From Peptoniphilus sp034090345 (GTDB taxonomy: Bacteria; Bacillota; Clostridia; Tissierellales; Peptoniphilaceae), in NCBI RefSeq assembly GCF_034090345.1, contig NZ_JAXDSS010000020.1, positions 1-24,918 on the forward strand: a stretch of 24,918 bases of DNA, written 5' to 3'. Under the pieces are notes generated by a model. That model searched no databases and was not told the DNA's origin. It worked only from the letters and a program-made list of their open reading frames with translations. Shown piece by piece: positions 14,980 to 22,681 of the stretch (positions are counted from its first letter, which is position 1; each line of letters opens with the position of its first letter). The translations under genes were made by a program, and so were the position numbers.

Positions 14980-16254
14980 TCAACCCCTCATTTTTTTATT
15001 GGCAGACATCATCTCAGTAAGAGTTTGTATTCTGTTATCATATTGTGCTTCTGAGAAATTTCTAGGATCAGTTTGATCACCATCAAAACTAACATATGGA
15101 AGATTATTTTCTTTATTTAAAATTTCAGCTGTCTCAACGTTTAGAAGACTCATCAATTTACAACTTCTATTTAGATGGTATGCGACCCCATCACATTTAC
15201 CGTTTTTAATGATTTTTCTCAATACATCAACTTTATTGTCAAGGCAAGTGTTTATATATATTCTCGTATAAGCTTCTGCCATTGAAAGCATATCTCCAGG
15301 TGTGTATTCTAAGTTCCAAAGTCCAGGATAAGCAGAGCCTGTCATTATTGAGCCATAGCCTTTAAGAGTCTTAAAAGTGTGTCCTAAATATGGCCAAATA
15401 GCTATACCTTCCCAAGTAATTCTGGATTGTTCTCCAGCCTTGTAAGGATACACTCCATTTTGCATATTTTCTTCAAGTTCATCGGCAAATTTTTTAAAAG
15501 TTAATTCAGCATAATTTTTACTTCTTGCACAAACTATAAGAGCCATATAGTTAAATAAATCAAATCCATTTAGAGGAGACGGTTCATATTTAGAAAGTGC
15601 AGCAAGTCTATTCCATTGAGCAACAGATCTTTGCGTTTGCTCTTGAACTTCTAAAAATTTATCATAGTCAAAATCTTTTCCTGTTATTTCTTCAAGTTGT
15701 CTTATTGCTTCCTTAAATTGGTCAGCAATATATTCTTTAGAATACTTAGGAATAGGCATAGTATGATTAAAAGGAACGTCTATAACTATACAAGGAATAT
15801 TTAATTCTGCAGCTAAATTTTCATACCATTTTAGTAAAGTGTTGCATATATTATTGCAAGTTATTACTAAATCAGGTAGAGGAACATCTGCAGCAGGAGA
15901 TTCTTCAAGTTCTTTAGGCTTCACTCCTGTCTTAGCATATTCTTTTAAAAGTTCCATATATCCTAAGTTTACTCTGGCATAAGAACATATATCTGTATTA
16001 TAACCTTTTCTATCAGCAACATCTAACATAGCTAAAGAGCCTTTTCTAGCACCTATACCGGCTGCGTGAGTTTCTGGATAAACTAATGCGATATCCATGG
16101 TTACACAAAATTCAGATGGAGCTACAGAGGCTGACCAGCAAACTAATTTTCCATTTTTTTTAGCTTCACGTGCTTCTTCGTCAAGTTTGTTTTGAAAATA
16201 TCCAAGCATTTCTTTAGCTTTCATATTTGATATATCTATAGTATTCATATTCAC
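14980..16254 (-). CDS. lcdA: 2-hydroxyacyl-CoA dehydratase subunit A, lactoyl-CoA dehydratase type
   Basis: 424 residues, close to LcdA (about 428) and shorter than the 2-hydroxyglutaryl-CoA enzyme HgdA (about 477). It shows LVCWSASVAPSEFCVTM, ETHAAGIGARKG, DICSYARVNLGYM (Cys90), ITCNNICNTLLKWYENL (Cys133, Cys137), IDVPFNHTMPIP and YHLNRSCKLMS (Cys365), the conserved cysteine-bearing segments that hold the subunit's [4Fe-4S] cluster. SPLNGFDLFNYMALIV is also typical of LcdA-like proteins. It forms the heterodimeric dehydratase with the next gene. It starts 9 bases after the activator gene, with GAAGGGTG upstream. The proposed reaction is lactoyl-CoA to acryloyl-CoA. The enzyme should be destroyed by oxygen, which implies strict anaerobiosis. 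Confidence 0.88.
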   Translation of the reverse strand: MNMNTIDISNMKAKEMLGYFQNKLDEEAREAKKNGKLVCWSASVAPSEFCVTMDIALVYPETHAAGIGARKGSLAMLDVADRKGYNTDICSYARVNLGYMELLKEYAKTGVKPKELEESPAADVPLPDLVITCNNICNTLLKWYENLAAELNIPCIVIDVPFNHTMPIPKYSKEYIADQFKEAIRQLEEITGKDFDYDKFLEVQEQTQRSVAQWNRLAALSKYEPSPLNGFDLFNYMALIVCARSKNYAELTFKKFADELEENMQNGVYPYKAGEQSRITWEGIAIWPYLGHTFKTLKGYGSIMTGSAYPGLWNLEYTPGDMLSMAEAYTRIYINTCLDNKVDVLRKIIKNGKCDGVAYHLNRSCKLMSLLNVETAEILNKENNLPYVSFDGDQTDPRNFSEAQYDNRIQTLTEMMSANKKMRG

Positions 16255-16263
16255 CCTTCTATT

Positions 16264-17055
16264 CTATAAATTTTTATTCGCCTCTTCATAAGCAAATAAA
16301 GCAGCACCTATGGCGCCTGTCATTTGTGGGTGAGGAGCTATGGTTATTTCTTTTTTTAATTCCTCTTGGAGCGCTCTAACAACACCTTGGTTTTGAGCAA
16401 CTCCTCCACATAAAACTATTTTTTCCTTAATTCCTGTACGATATAAAAGACCACAAACTTTGTTAGCAGTTGAATTATGTACACCGGCTAATATATTTTC
16501 CTTAGATATGCCCTTTGATAGCTGAGAAATAACTTCAGACTCAGCAAAAACGGTACAAGTACTACTTATAGCTACCGGACTAGTTGATAATCTATCATAT
16601 TCACCCATTTTTTCTAAAGGTATTTCTAAAATTTTAGCCATGACTTCTAAAAATCTGCCAGTGCCGGCGGCACATTTGTCATTCATGAAAAATTGTAGAA
16701 CTTGACCTTTATCATTAACTGAAATAGCTTTTGTATCTTGTCCACCTATATCTAAAATAGTTCGAGCTTCAGGCACTAAAAAGTTAATACCTTTTGTATG
16801 ACAAGTTATTTCACTTATTTGTTTATCGGCAATATCAAATGAAAATCTGCCGTAACCTGTGACAACGATTTTAGATATATCATCTAAAGTTAAATTATTA
16901 TTTGAAAGAAAGGACTTAGCTTTTGCAGTAGCAATTGTTGGCCCACTTGTACCGGTTCCAGATTGTACTACAATATTTCCGATAATTTTTATTCCATCTT
17001 CAAGTATTATGATTTTAGATGATGTAGAACCGATATCTACTCCCATAGTGTACAT
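16264..17055 (-). CDS. lcdC: 2-hydroxyacyl-CoA dehydratase activator ATPase (archerase)
   Basis: 263 residues, the family length of HgdC/HadI/LcdC. It belongs to the ASKHA ATPase fold: phosphate-1 motif GVDIGSTSSKIII (5-17), DIGGQDTKAI (102-111), and LCGGVAQNQGVV and PHPQMTGAIGAALFA near the end. Cys128 (NDKCAAGTG) and Cys167 (SSTCTVFAE) match the two cysteines per monomer that bridge a homodimer through one [4Fe-4S] cluster. It uses ATP to push a low-potential electron, from ferredoxin or flavodoxin, into the dehydratase once per activation. AAAGGAG precedes the chosen ATG 17055; an internal ATG three codons later is possible. The operon places it directly before the two dehydratase subunits. 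Confidence 0.94.
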   Translation of the reverse strand: MYTMGVDIGSTSSKIIILEDGIKIIGNIVVQSGTGTSGPTIATAKAKSFLSNNNLTLDDISKIVVTGYGRFSFDIADKQISEITCHTKGINFLVPEARTILDIGGQDTKAISVNDKGQVLQFFMNDKCAAGTGRFLEVMAKILEIPLEKMGEYDRLSTSPVAISSTCTVFAESEVISQLSKGISKENILAGVHNSTANKVCGLLYRTGIKEKIVLCGGVAQNQGVVRALQEELKKEITIAPHPQMTGAIGAALFAYEEANKNL

Positions 17056-17094
17056 ATCAATATATCTCCTTTAAATAAATGTATTAGATTTTAT

Positions 17095-17523
17095 TTAGAA
17101 TTTATTATATTCTCTATCAATAGGATTTATAGTTTCAACAAATTCTACCAATATCCCACTATTGTACTTAGGTCTTAGAAAATTAACTATTATATCGCTT
17201 GTACCTGGAACAGCTTCACGCTCAAGCATTTGTAATCCCTTTTCTTCGTACTCTTTTCTAACTGCTTCAACATCATCAACTTCAAAGGCAATATGCGCTA
17301 TACCACCTTTTCCATTATTAAAATCTTTTAAAACACCTGCTTCAGGAATGATGAATTCTATAGGACTTGAATGATCACCGGATTTTGTAAAAATTAATTT
17401 TGCTTGGTAAGCATCTACATGACCTTTGTAATCGATTTCTAAACCTAGTCTTTCAATCATTTCATAAGCTTCTTCAAGTGTAGGAAGTACAATTCCCACA
17501 TGGTGCATTCTCATTGGTTTCAT
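17095..17523 (-). CDS. VOC-superfamily protein, methylmalonyl-CoA epimerase-like
   Basis: 142 residues of the vicinal oxygen chelate fold, with two beta-alpha-beta-beta-beta units. Likely metal ligands are His8 (MHHVGIV), Glu56 (PIEFIIP), His77 (GGIAHIAFEVDD) and Glu127 (LVEFVE), the H/E/H/E arrangement of glyoxalase/epimerase proteins. The closest named group is methylmalonyl-CoA epimerase, but mutase genes are not in the window. As the first gene of the dehydratase operon (39 bases before the activator), it may act on a 2-substituted acyl-CoA, for example interconverting epimers so that both lactate forms reach the stereospecific dehydratase. That is speculation: an alpha-proton next to a hydroxyl is much less acidic than in methylmalonyl-CoA. 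AAGGAG precedes the ATG. Confidence 0.75.
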   Translation of the reverse strand: MKPMRMHHVGIVLPTLEEAYEMIERLGLEIDYKGHVDAYQAKLIFTKSGDHSSPIEFIIPEAGVLKDFNNGKGGIAHIAFEVDDVEAVRKEYEEKGLQMLEREAVPGTSDIIVNFLRPKYNSGILVEFVETINPIDREYNKF

Positions 17524-17855
17524 ATAACTTCAACTCCTTAAAATTTGAAGAAAAACGATTGTCTAATGTATAACATATTGGGATTTGATTTATTTCAGAA
17601 TATTTTATACAATTTAATCTCAATATAATTATAGATTTGGATAATTGAAAATGTTTTTCTCTCTTGATATAATTTTACAAAAACATCAATGGCTTTTAAA
17701 TCGTCATAGTATGCCCGATGTTGAACAAAAAATTCAATTTTGAACAAAAAATTCAATAAATTCAAATGATAATTTAAATGAAAAAGTTTATGCTATATAC
17801 AAGATAAGTTATTGAAAGGAATTTTGTTTCTATTTGTAAGGATAGGAGTTATGTT
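17524..17855. promoter_or_regulatory. Divergent control region with two 18-bp direct repeats
   Basis: This 332-base gap separates the start of the dehydratase operon (-) from the helix-turn-helix gene (+), so promoters for both must be here. Its clearest structure is TTGAACAAAAAATTCAAT, present twice (17721-17738 and 17740-17757), a 19-base period. Each copy is itself a TTGAA-N7-TTCAA hyphenated palindrome. A further ATTCAA follows at once. The copies end 99 bases before the regulator start codon, where an operator or activator site would be expected. I could not assign confident -35/-10 hexamers for either direction; a TATGCTATATAC stretch near 17790 is a possible extended -10 for the + gene. 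Confidence 0.6.
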
Positions 17856-19370
17856 ATGAATAAATATTCACCGGTTTTAAAAAAAATGATTGATTTTACT
17901 AATATTAAATTAATAGTACTTGCAAATGAATTAGACTATGATATCTCATACATAAGCAAGTGGTGTAATGCTTCTAAATTACCATCTCAAAAATACATAA
18001 GAACAACAAATAAAAAAATAAGTGAGGTATTATCGAGGGAAATTTTTGAACAAAACAAAGTATTAGATTTTTTTCTGGAATTTGATATAAAATTACCGGA
18101 AAATTCAAATTATCTAGAAGATTCAAAATTCATTGAAGAAAAGATTAATAAAATACTTATGAAAGAATATAAAGATTCTATTAAAAATTATGACAGTGTA
18201 GAAAACAACACCAGAATGGTAATAGGCAATAGCAATATAAAACTATTTTTAAGTGATGTAATACAAAAACAAAACTTAAAAAATGAAGAAGCTTTTACAG
18301 ATTTATTAATAACCATGGATTTTATATCAGATGGAGTAGAGTATATTTTAAACTTGATAAGTGAAGTTAAAAATATAAATATAAAAATAGGTCTTGATGT
18401 TGATGATTTAGAAGGAGAAAAATCAGAAAAACTTAAAAAACTATATCAACTGTTAAATGATAAATCCAACCTGAATGTAACAATGTATAAGAATAGTGAA
18501 TTCAAATACTTTAATGCAATAATAGCAAAGAATAATTTTGTGATAAACTATTCTCTTGATAAAAATAAAAAGATGGAAATAATATCTTATTCAAATGATG
18601 AGGAAGAAGTTGATAAAGCTTATAAAATTTTAGCTGCAAAATTTAAAAATGAAAATATCCTAATGAAAAATGTAAGTAGTCTTGAAATGAATAGGAGTGG
18701 CTATCGAACGGATTTTTATACAGATAATCACTTTAATATGTTCTGTTGCTATGGGTTTGAATTTTTATTACCATCCGAAATAATTGAAGACATTGCAAAA
18801 AAAGAATGTGAAAATATTAAAAAGAGAGAAAATAAAGATTTCAATGTATTGGAAAATATGTTACAAATAAAAAAACTTCAAATAGAGTGGGAAGAAATTT
18901 TTCATGAAAGAAATATAAATTTCTTCATACCTAAAGTTTCTCTTTATAAATATATACAAACGGGAAAATTAGTATATATAGATACAGAATACACCATGTC
19001 AATAGAGCAGAGAAAAGAACATTTTTTCAATGTAATTAGACTGATGAAGAAGAATAAAAATATAAAAATATATATTATAGATGGTGAAAAAGTTAGTGGT
19101 GACTTTAAAGAATTCAACATTGGAATATATTTAAATCAAAAGAAATTTTTTATAAAGAATTATGCAAGGTTTTTTAAAAATTTAGAGCCGTTTATACATA
19201 CTGTAATTGATAAAAACTTAGTTGATGGCGTAAATAAATTTTTAGAAAATTTAAAGAATGGAGATAATTGTAGAGAATACACTGTTGAAGAGCTTGAAGA
19301 AAAATGGAATAATTATGGAAATATGTTTTTAAAAATTATGGAAATTTCTTCAGAGAATGTAGAAGATTAA
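17856..19370 (+). CDS. Uncharacterised 504-residue helix-turn-helix protein, probable regulator of the catabolic island
   Basis: I do not recognise the family. An N-terminal XRE-like DNA-binding fold is suggested by NIKLIVLANELDYDISYISKWCNASKLPSQKYIRTTNKKISEVLS (split here: NIKLIVLANELDYDIS, then YISKWCNASKLPS), about residues 16-60. The remaining 440 residues have no recognised motif, transmembrane helix or signal peptide. They are rich in Lys, Asn, Glu and Ile and look like alternating alpha/beta sensor or dimerisation domains, with a possible break near residue 300 and a C-terminal unit at about 350-480. AGGAG lies 7 bases before ATG 17856; the ATG just upstream leads to a stop. The gene is transcribed alone, against its neighbours, between two operons of one pathway, and has its own terminator. 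Direct repeats upstream suit a target site. Role as regulator is inferred. Confidence 0.6.
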   Translation: MNKYSPVLKKMIDFTNIKLIVLANELDYDISYISKWCNASKLPSQKYIRTTNKKISEVLSREIFEQNKVLDFFLEFDIKLPENSNYLEDSKFIEEKINKILMKEYKDSIKNYDSVENNTRMVIGNSNIKLFLSDVIQKQNLKNEEAFTDLLITMDFISDGVEYILNLISEVKNINIKIGLDVDDLEGEKSEKLKKLYQLLNDKSNLNVTMYKNSEFKYFNAIIAKNNFVINYSLDKNKKMEIISYSNDEEEVDKAYKILAAKFKNENILMKNVSSLEMNRSGYRTDFYTDNHFNMFCCYGFEFLLPSEIIEDIAKKECENIKKRENKDFNVLENMLQIKKLQIEWEEIFHERNINFFIPKVSLYKYIQTGKLVYIDTEYTMSIEQRKEHFFNVIRLMKKNKNIKIYIIDGEKVSGDFKEFNIGIYLNQKKFFIKNYARFFKNLEPFIHTVIDKNLVDGVNKFLENLKNGDNCREYTVEELEEKWNNYGNMFLKIMEISSENVED

Positions 19371-19392
19371 ATTTTATATCGCTTAAAAGGAG

Positions 19393-19429
19393 AGAGTGTC
19401 AGAATGGATAAGTTTCTGACACTCTTTTT
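19393..19429 (+). terminator. Rho-independent terminator after the helix-turn-helix gene
   Basis: AGAGTGTCAGAA (19393-19404) pairs perfectly with TTCTGACACTCT (19414-19425) over a 9-base loop, followed by a five-T run (19425-19429). It begins 23 bases after the stop codon of the + strand gene. It could also slow transcription arriving from the CoA-transferase gene on the other strand, but the T-run in that direction is short. Confidence 0.9.
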
Positions 19430-19536
19430 GTGATTGATACATTTAATTTCACGTTAATAGGCTAATTAATATTTTATGAATTTTACTTCAATTTGAATTT
19501 TTAGGATAAAGTAATTTTAATTTTAATTTTAATTTT

Positions 19537-21090
19537 TTATTTCAAACCCATTGGTTTGTCTATAAATATTCTTGGATCCATAAATTTAAGATTTTTATCA
19601 ATTATAGGCTCAAATTCCATTTGGTCTAATATATCTTTTTGTAGATCTACTCCCGGGGCGATTTCAACAAGTGTTAAACCATCTTTTTTTAATTCAAAGA
19701 CACATCTCTCTGTTACATATAAAACAGGTTGAGAAACACTTCTTGCATAGTCTCCAGAAAAAGTAATTTGTTCAACATCTTTTCTGAATTTTTTAACTTG
19801 TCCTTCTTCTAAGATGTTTAATTTTCCATCTTTTATTTCTGTTTTTAATCCTTTAGTTGTGAAAGTTCCACAGAAAATAACTTTTTTTGAATTTTGCGAG
19901 ATACTTATAAATCCTCCGCATCCAGCAATTCTAGTACCAAATTTTGATACATTTAGATTTCCATGAGAATCTGCTTGAGCAAGTCCGAGATAACATATAT
20001 CAAGACCTCCTCCATCATAGAAATCAAATTGGTAAGGTTGATCAATTATTGCATCTGCATTTATTGACCCACCAAATCTTGGTCCTGATTGAGGAATACC
20101 TCCAACAGGTCCTGATTCAACCGTTAAAACTATGTGGTCACTTATATTTTCTTCTGCTGCAATGTTTGAAACAAGTTCAGGTATGCCTATACCTAAATTA
20201 CCAACAAGGCCAGGAACAATTTCCATAGCACCACGTCTTGCTATTACTTTTTTTGCATTTAGAGGTATATAAGCATTATAATTTTTTTCAGCGATTCTTG
20301 TGTTACCTGCAAGTTCCGGTTCATAGTCTATACCGTAAGCTTGTTGTTTTAGGGAAGGTTCTTGTATTTCAACTACATAGTCAACACAAACACCGGGTAT
20401 TTTAACAAGTTTAGGGTCTAAAGAACCATTTTTAACCACTTTGTTTACTTGAACAATAACTTTTCCACCACAATTGTGAACTGCTTGTGCAATTGATAAA
20501 ACTTCTGTAGGAACTACTTCCAAGTCCATAGAAATATTTCCTCTTTCATCAGCAAAACTTCCTTTAATTAGAGCTATATCAAAATGCATAGCTTTATAAA
20601 AAAGTCTTTCTTCTCCACCAATGTTTATGAGTTCAACTATATCTTCTGTGGTGACATCATTTACTTTACTACCTTCTTTACGAGGGTCGGCAAAAGTATT
20701 TAGTCCAACATGAGTTACAACTCCAACTTTTTTTCCGGCAACATTTCTTAACATTTGTGCTAGAGCACCTTGAGGAACATTATAGCCCTTGATCTTATTA
20801 GCTGCCATCAAATCCATCAATTTGGGTGCTTTATTGAAATGACCTGCAATGACTGTTCCTAAAAGACCTTCGTGTGCTAAATGGTTTACTGATTTGCCAT
20901 CACCGTCACCTTGACCGGCAACATAAAATAAAGTTAAATTTTTTGGACTATTAGTTTCTTTAAATCTTTTTTCTACTCCGGCTTCTAATGCTTCGGGGTT
21001 TGAACAACCAACGAAACCTGATGTTACGACAACATCATTGTCTTTTATTATCGAAAGAGCTTCTTTGAGATTTGTAAATTTGGGTATCAT
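19537..21090 (-). CDS. pct: Propionate CoA-transferase-type short-chain acyl-CoA:carboxylate CoA-transferase
   Basis: 517 residues, a single-chain family I CoA-transferase in which the alpha-like (about 1-270) and beta-like (about 280-517) halves are fused, as in Clostridium propionicum Pct (about 524). The first half shows VTSGFVGCSNPEAL and AHEGLLGTVIAGH. The second has RRGAMEIVPGLVGNLGIGIPELV, then TVESGPVGG with the expected catalytic Glu325, and FDFYDGGGLDICYLGLAQ, GTRIAGCGGFI and YVTERCVFEL. It moves CoA between propionyl- or acetyl-CoA and lactate, making lactoyl-CoA without ATP. GGAGG precedes the start. It lies 48 bases after the acyl-CoA dehydrogenase in one operon. A YdiF-like acetate/acetoacetate role is the main alternative. 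Confidence 0.9.
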   Translation of the reverse strand: MIPKFTNLKEALSIIKDNDVVVTSGFVGCSNPEALEAGVEKRFKETNSPKNLTLFYVAGQGDGDGKSVNHLAHEGLLGTVIAGHFNKAPKLMDLMAANKIKGYNVPQGALAQMLRNVAGKKVGVVTHVGLNTFADPRKEGSKVNDVTTEDIVELINIGGEERLFYKAMHFDIALIKGSFADERGNISMDLEVVPTEVLSIAQAVHNCGGKVIVQVNKVVKNGSLDPKLVKIPGVCVDYVVEIQEPSLKQQAYGIDYEPELAGNTRIAEKNYNAYIPLNAKKVIARRGAMEIVPGLVGNLGIGIPELVSNIAAEENISDHIVLTVESGPVGGIPQSGPRFGGSINADAIIDQPYQFDFYDGGGLDICYLGLAQADSHGNLNVSKFGTRIAGCGGFISISQNSKKVIFCGTFTTKGLKTEIKDGKLNILEEGQVKKFRKDVEQITFSGDYARSVSQPVLYVTERCVFELKKDGLTLVEIAPGVDLQKDILDQMEFEPIIDKNLKFMDPRIFIDKPMGLK

Positions 21091-21138
21091 AATCTGCCTC
21101 CAATTATAGGATATATTTTTATAACCTATATATAATAA

Positions 21139-22278
21139 TTATCTAAAAAGACTACCGCTTATAATAAGCTTTTGTATTTCGTTAGTGCCTTCATATATTT
21201 GAGTGATTTTTGCATCTCTCATCATTCTTTCAACATGATAATCTTTCATGTATCCATTTCCACCCAAGAATTGAACTGCTTGAGTTGTAACTTCCATAGC
21301 TGTATCTGTACAAGTAAGTTTTGCCATAGCTGCAGGGATAGTATATGGCTTATGTTCAGTTTCTGCTTGAGCTGCTTTATAAAGTAATAGTTCAGAGTAT
21401 TCAATTTTAGTTCTTAGCTCAGCCATTTTGAATGCAGGATATTGTTGAGCACAAATTGGTTTACCAAATTGTTTTCTATCCATCATATATTTTCTGGCGA
21501 TTTCAAAAGCGCCTTTTGCCAAGCCTAAACCTTGAGCAGCAACACCAATTCTACCACCATCAAGAGTAGCCATTGCAATCTTAAATCCTTGTCCTTCTTC
21601 ACCAAGTAAATTAGAAGCAGGAACTTTTACATCCTTTAAGAACATTTCACTAACCTTAGCAGAACGAATGCCCATCTTATCTTCTATATGACCAACACTT
21701 ACTCCTTCCCAAGAAGTTTCAATTACAAATGCTGATAATCCTTTAGCGCCTTTTTCAGGTTCAGTTAAGGCAAATACTATGTAATAGTCAGCTAAAGGCC
21801 CATTTGTTGAAAAACATTTTGAACCGTTAAGAATATAATTATCACCTTCTTTTTTTGCTATAGTGACACAACCGCCGGCATCTGAACCGGCATTAGGTTC
21901 TGTCAAGCCAAAAGCTCCTATAGAAGTCCCATTAAAAACAGGTGGAAGATATTTCTTTTTAATTTCTTCACTACCATATTTAAAAATAGGGAAAGCGTAA
22001 AGGGAAGCATTAACTGAATATGCAATACCAATAGAACCATCAACTTTTGAAAGTTCTTCAACAGCTATTGCATATGATATATAATCTCCACCTTGTCCAC
22101 CATATTCTTTAGGATATTGAATACCATTTAAACCACATTTTCCAAGTGCTTTAAATTGTTCTATAGGAAACTCACTTTTTTCATCTCTTTCCATAACACC
22201 AGGTGCTATTTCCTTTTCGACGAAATCTCTCATAGCTTTTTGAATTACTAACTGTTCATTTGTTAAATTAAAATCCAT
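21139..22278 (-). CDS. Short-chain acyl-CoA dehydrogenase (candidate acryloyl-CoA reductase / butyryl-CoA dehydrogenase type)
   Basis: 379 residues, the normal length. It starts MDFNLTNEQLVIQKAMRDFVEKEI and shows FGLTEPNAGSDAGG (FAD contact), MGIRSAKVSEM, LDGGRIGVAAQGLGLA and a C-terminal ITQIYEGTNEIQ, where Glu363 is the catalytic base of short-chain members. These FAD enzymes work with electron-transferring flavoprotein, in fermenters usually in the reductive direction. Beside pct and the dehydratase genes, reduction of acryloyl-CoA to propionyl-CoA is the likely job. Butyryl-CoA dehydrogenase is the main alternative, as the sequence is close to that group. AGGAGG lies before ATG. It heads a two-gene operon with pct. 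Confidence 0.9.
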   Translation of the reverse strand: MDFNLTNEQLVIQKAMRDFVEKEIAPGVMERDEKSEFPIEQFKALGKCGLNGIQYPKEYGGQGGDYISYAIAVEELSKVDGSIGIAYSVNASLYAFPIFKYGSEEIKKKYLPPVFNGTSIGAFGLTEPNAGSDAGGCVTIAKKEGDNYILNGSKCFSTNGPLADYYIVFALTEPEKGAKGLSAFVIETSWEGVSVGHIEDKMGIRSAKVSEMFLKDVKVPASNLLGEEGQGFKIAMATLDGGRIGVAAQGLGLAKGAFEIARKYMMDRKQFGKPICAQQYPAFKMAELRTKIEYSELLLYKAAQAETEHKPYTIPAAMAKLTCTDTAMEVTTQAVQFLGGNGYMKDYHVERMMRDAKITQIYEGTNEIQKLIISGSLFR

Positions 22279-22681
22279 AATTGTTCCTCCTACTTTTTTA
22301 ATTACAACATAATAAGTAATTATCTACATGAATAACTTAAAACGTTTTCTATAACATACGATAAATAATTTTGCGTGGAATAAAAACAACTTAAATATGA
22401 CCTAAGTTGAATAAAAGTTCAACAAGTTCAAAAAACACAAATTTTTTGTGAGATTTTGTGATAACAATTTATTTTGTTAAAACAAATAGAAATTTGATTA
22501 TTACTTGATTTATTTGATAAAGAACAATAAAAAACTCATAGAAAACATAGCATAAAAAACCTCTATAAATTAGTCAAATACACAATTTGCAGTTTTTTTT
22601 AAATTGACAAAGAAATTTAAAAACTATATTATTATCACAAAATTAAATTAATTTTAGGAATTAAGAAGTAGGAGGAAATTT
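22279..22681. promoter_or_regulatory. Divergent control region with clustered inverted repeats
   Basis: This 403-base gap separates the acyl-CoA dehydrogenase/pct operon (-) from the dehydrogenase operon (+) and holds no credible gene. Between 22406 and 22485 symmetrical sites crowd together: GTTGAA-TAAAAG-TTCAAC (22406-22423), a second GTTCAA (22426-22431), CACAAA-TTT-TTTGTG (22436-22450), TTGTGATAACAA (22456-22467) and TTGTTAAAACAA (22474-22485). The last two begin 18 bases apart. The GTTCAA/TTGAAC element also occurs in the control region beside the helix-turn-helix gene. TTGTGA/TTGTTAA half-sites resemble those bound by Rex-type NADH sensors, though no full canonical 18-mer is present. 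Confidence 0.55.
22604..22632 (+). promoter_or_regulatory. Sigma-A-type promoter of the 2-hydroxyacid dehydrogenase operon
   Basis: TTGACA (22604-22609) is a perfect -35 hexamer, separated by exactly 17 bases from TATTAT (22627-22632), one mismatch from TATAAT. Transcription should start near 22639, giving a leader of about 43 bases that ends in the strong AGGAGG (22671-22676) before ATG 22682. The cluster of inverted repeats lies about 120-200 bases upstream of this promoter. Confidence 0.85.

Noticed and set aside
13857..16254. 2-hydroxyglutaryl-CoA dehydratase (glutamate fermentation) as the primary call
   Set aside because: Subunit A is about 50 residues shorter than HgdA, no glutaconate CoA-transferase pair is present, and a Pct-type transferase and D-lactate-type dehydrogenase are nearby. 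It is kept only as an alternative.
19511..19536. TTTTAA hexamer tandem repeat downstream of pct
   Set aside because: Only about four units of simple AT sequence in a short intergenic stretch; no sign of function.
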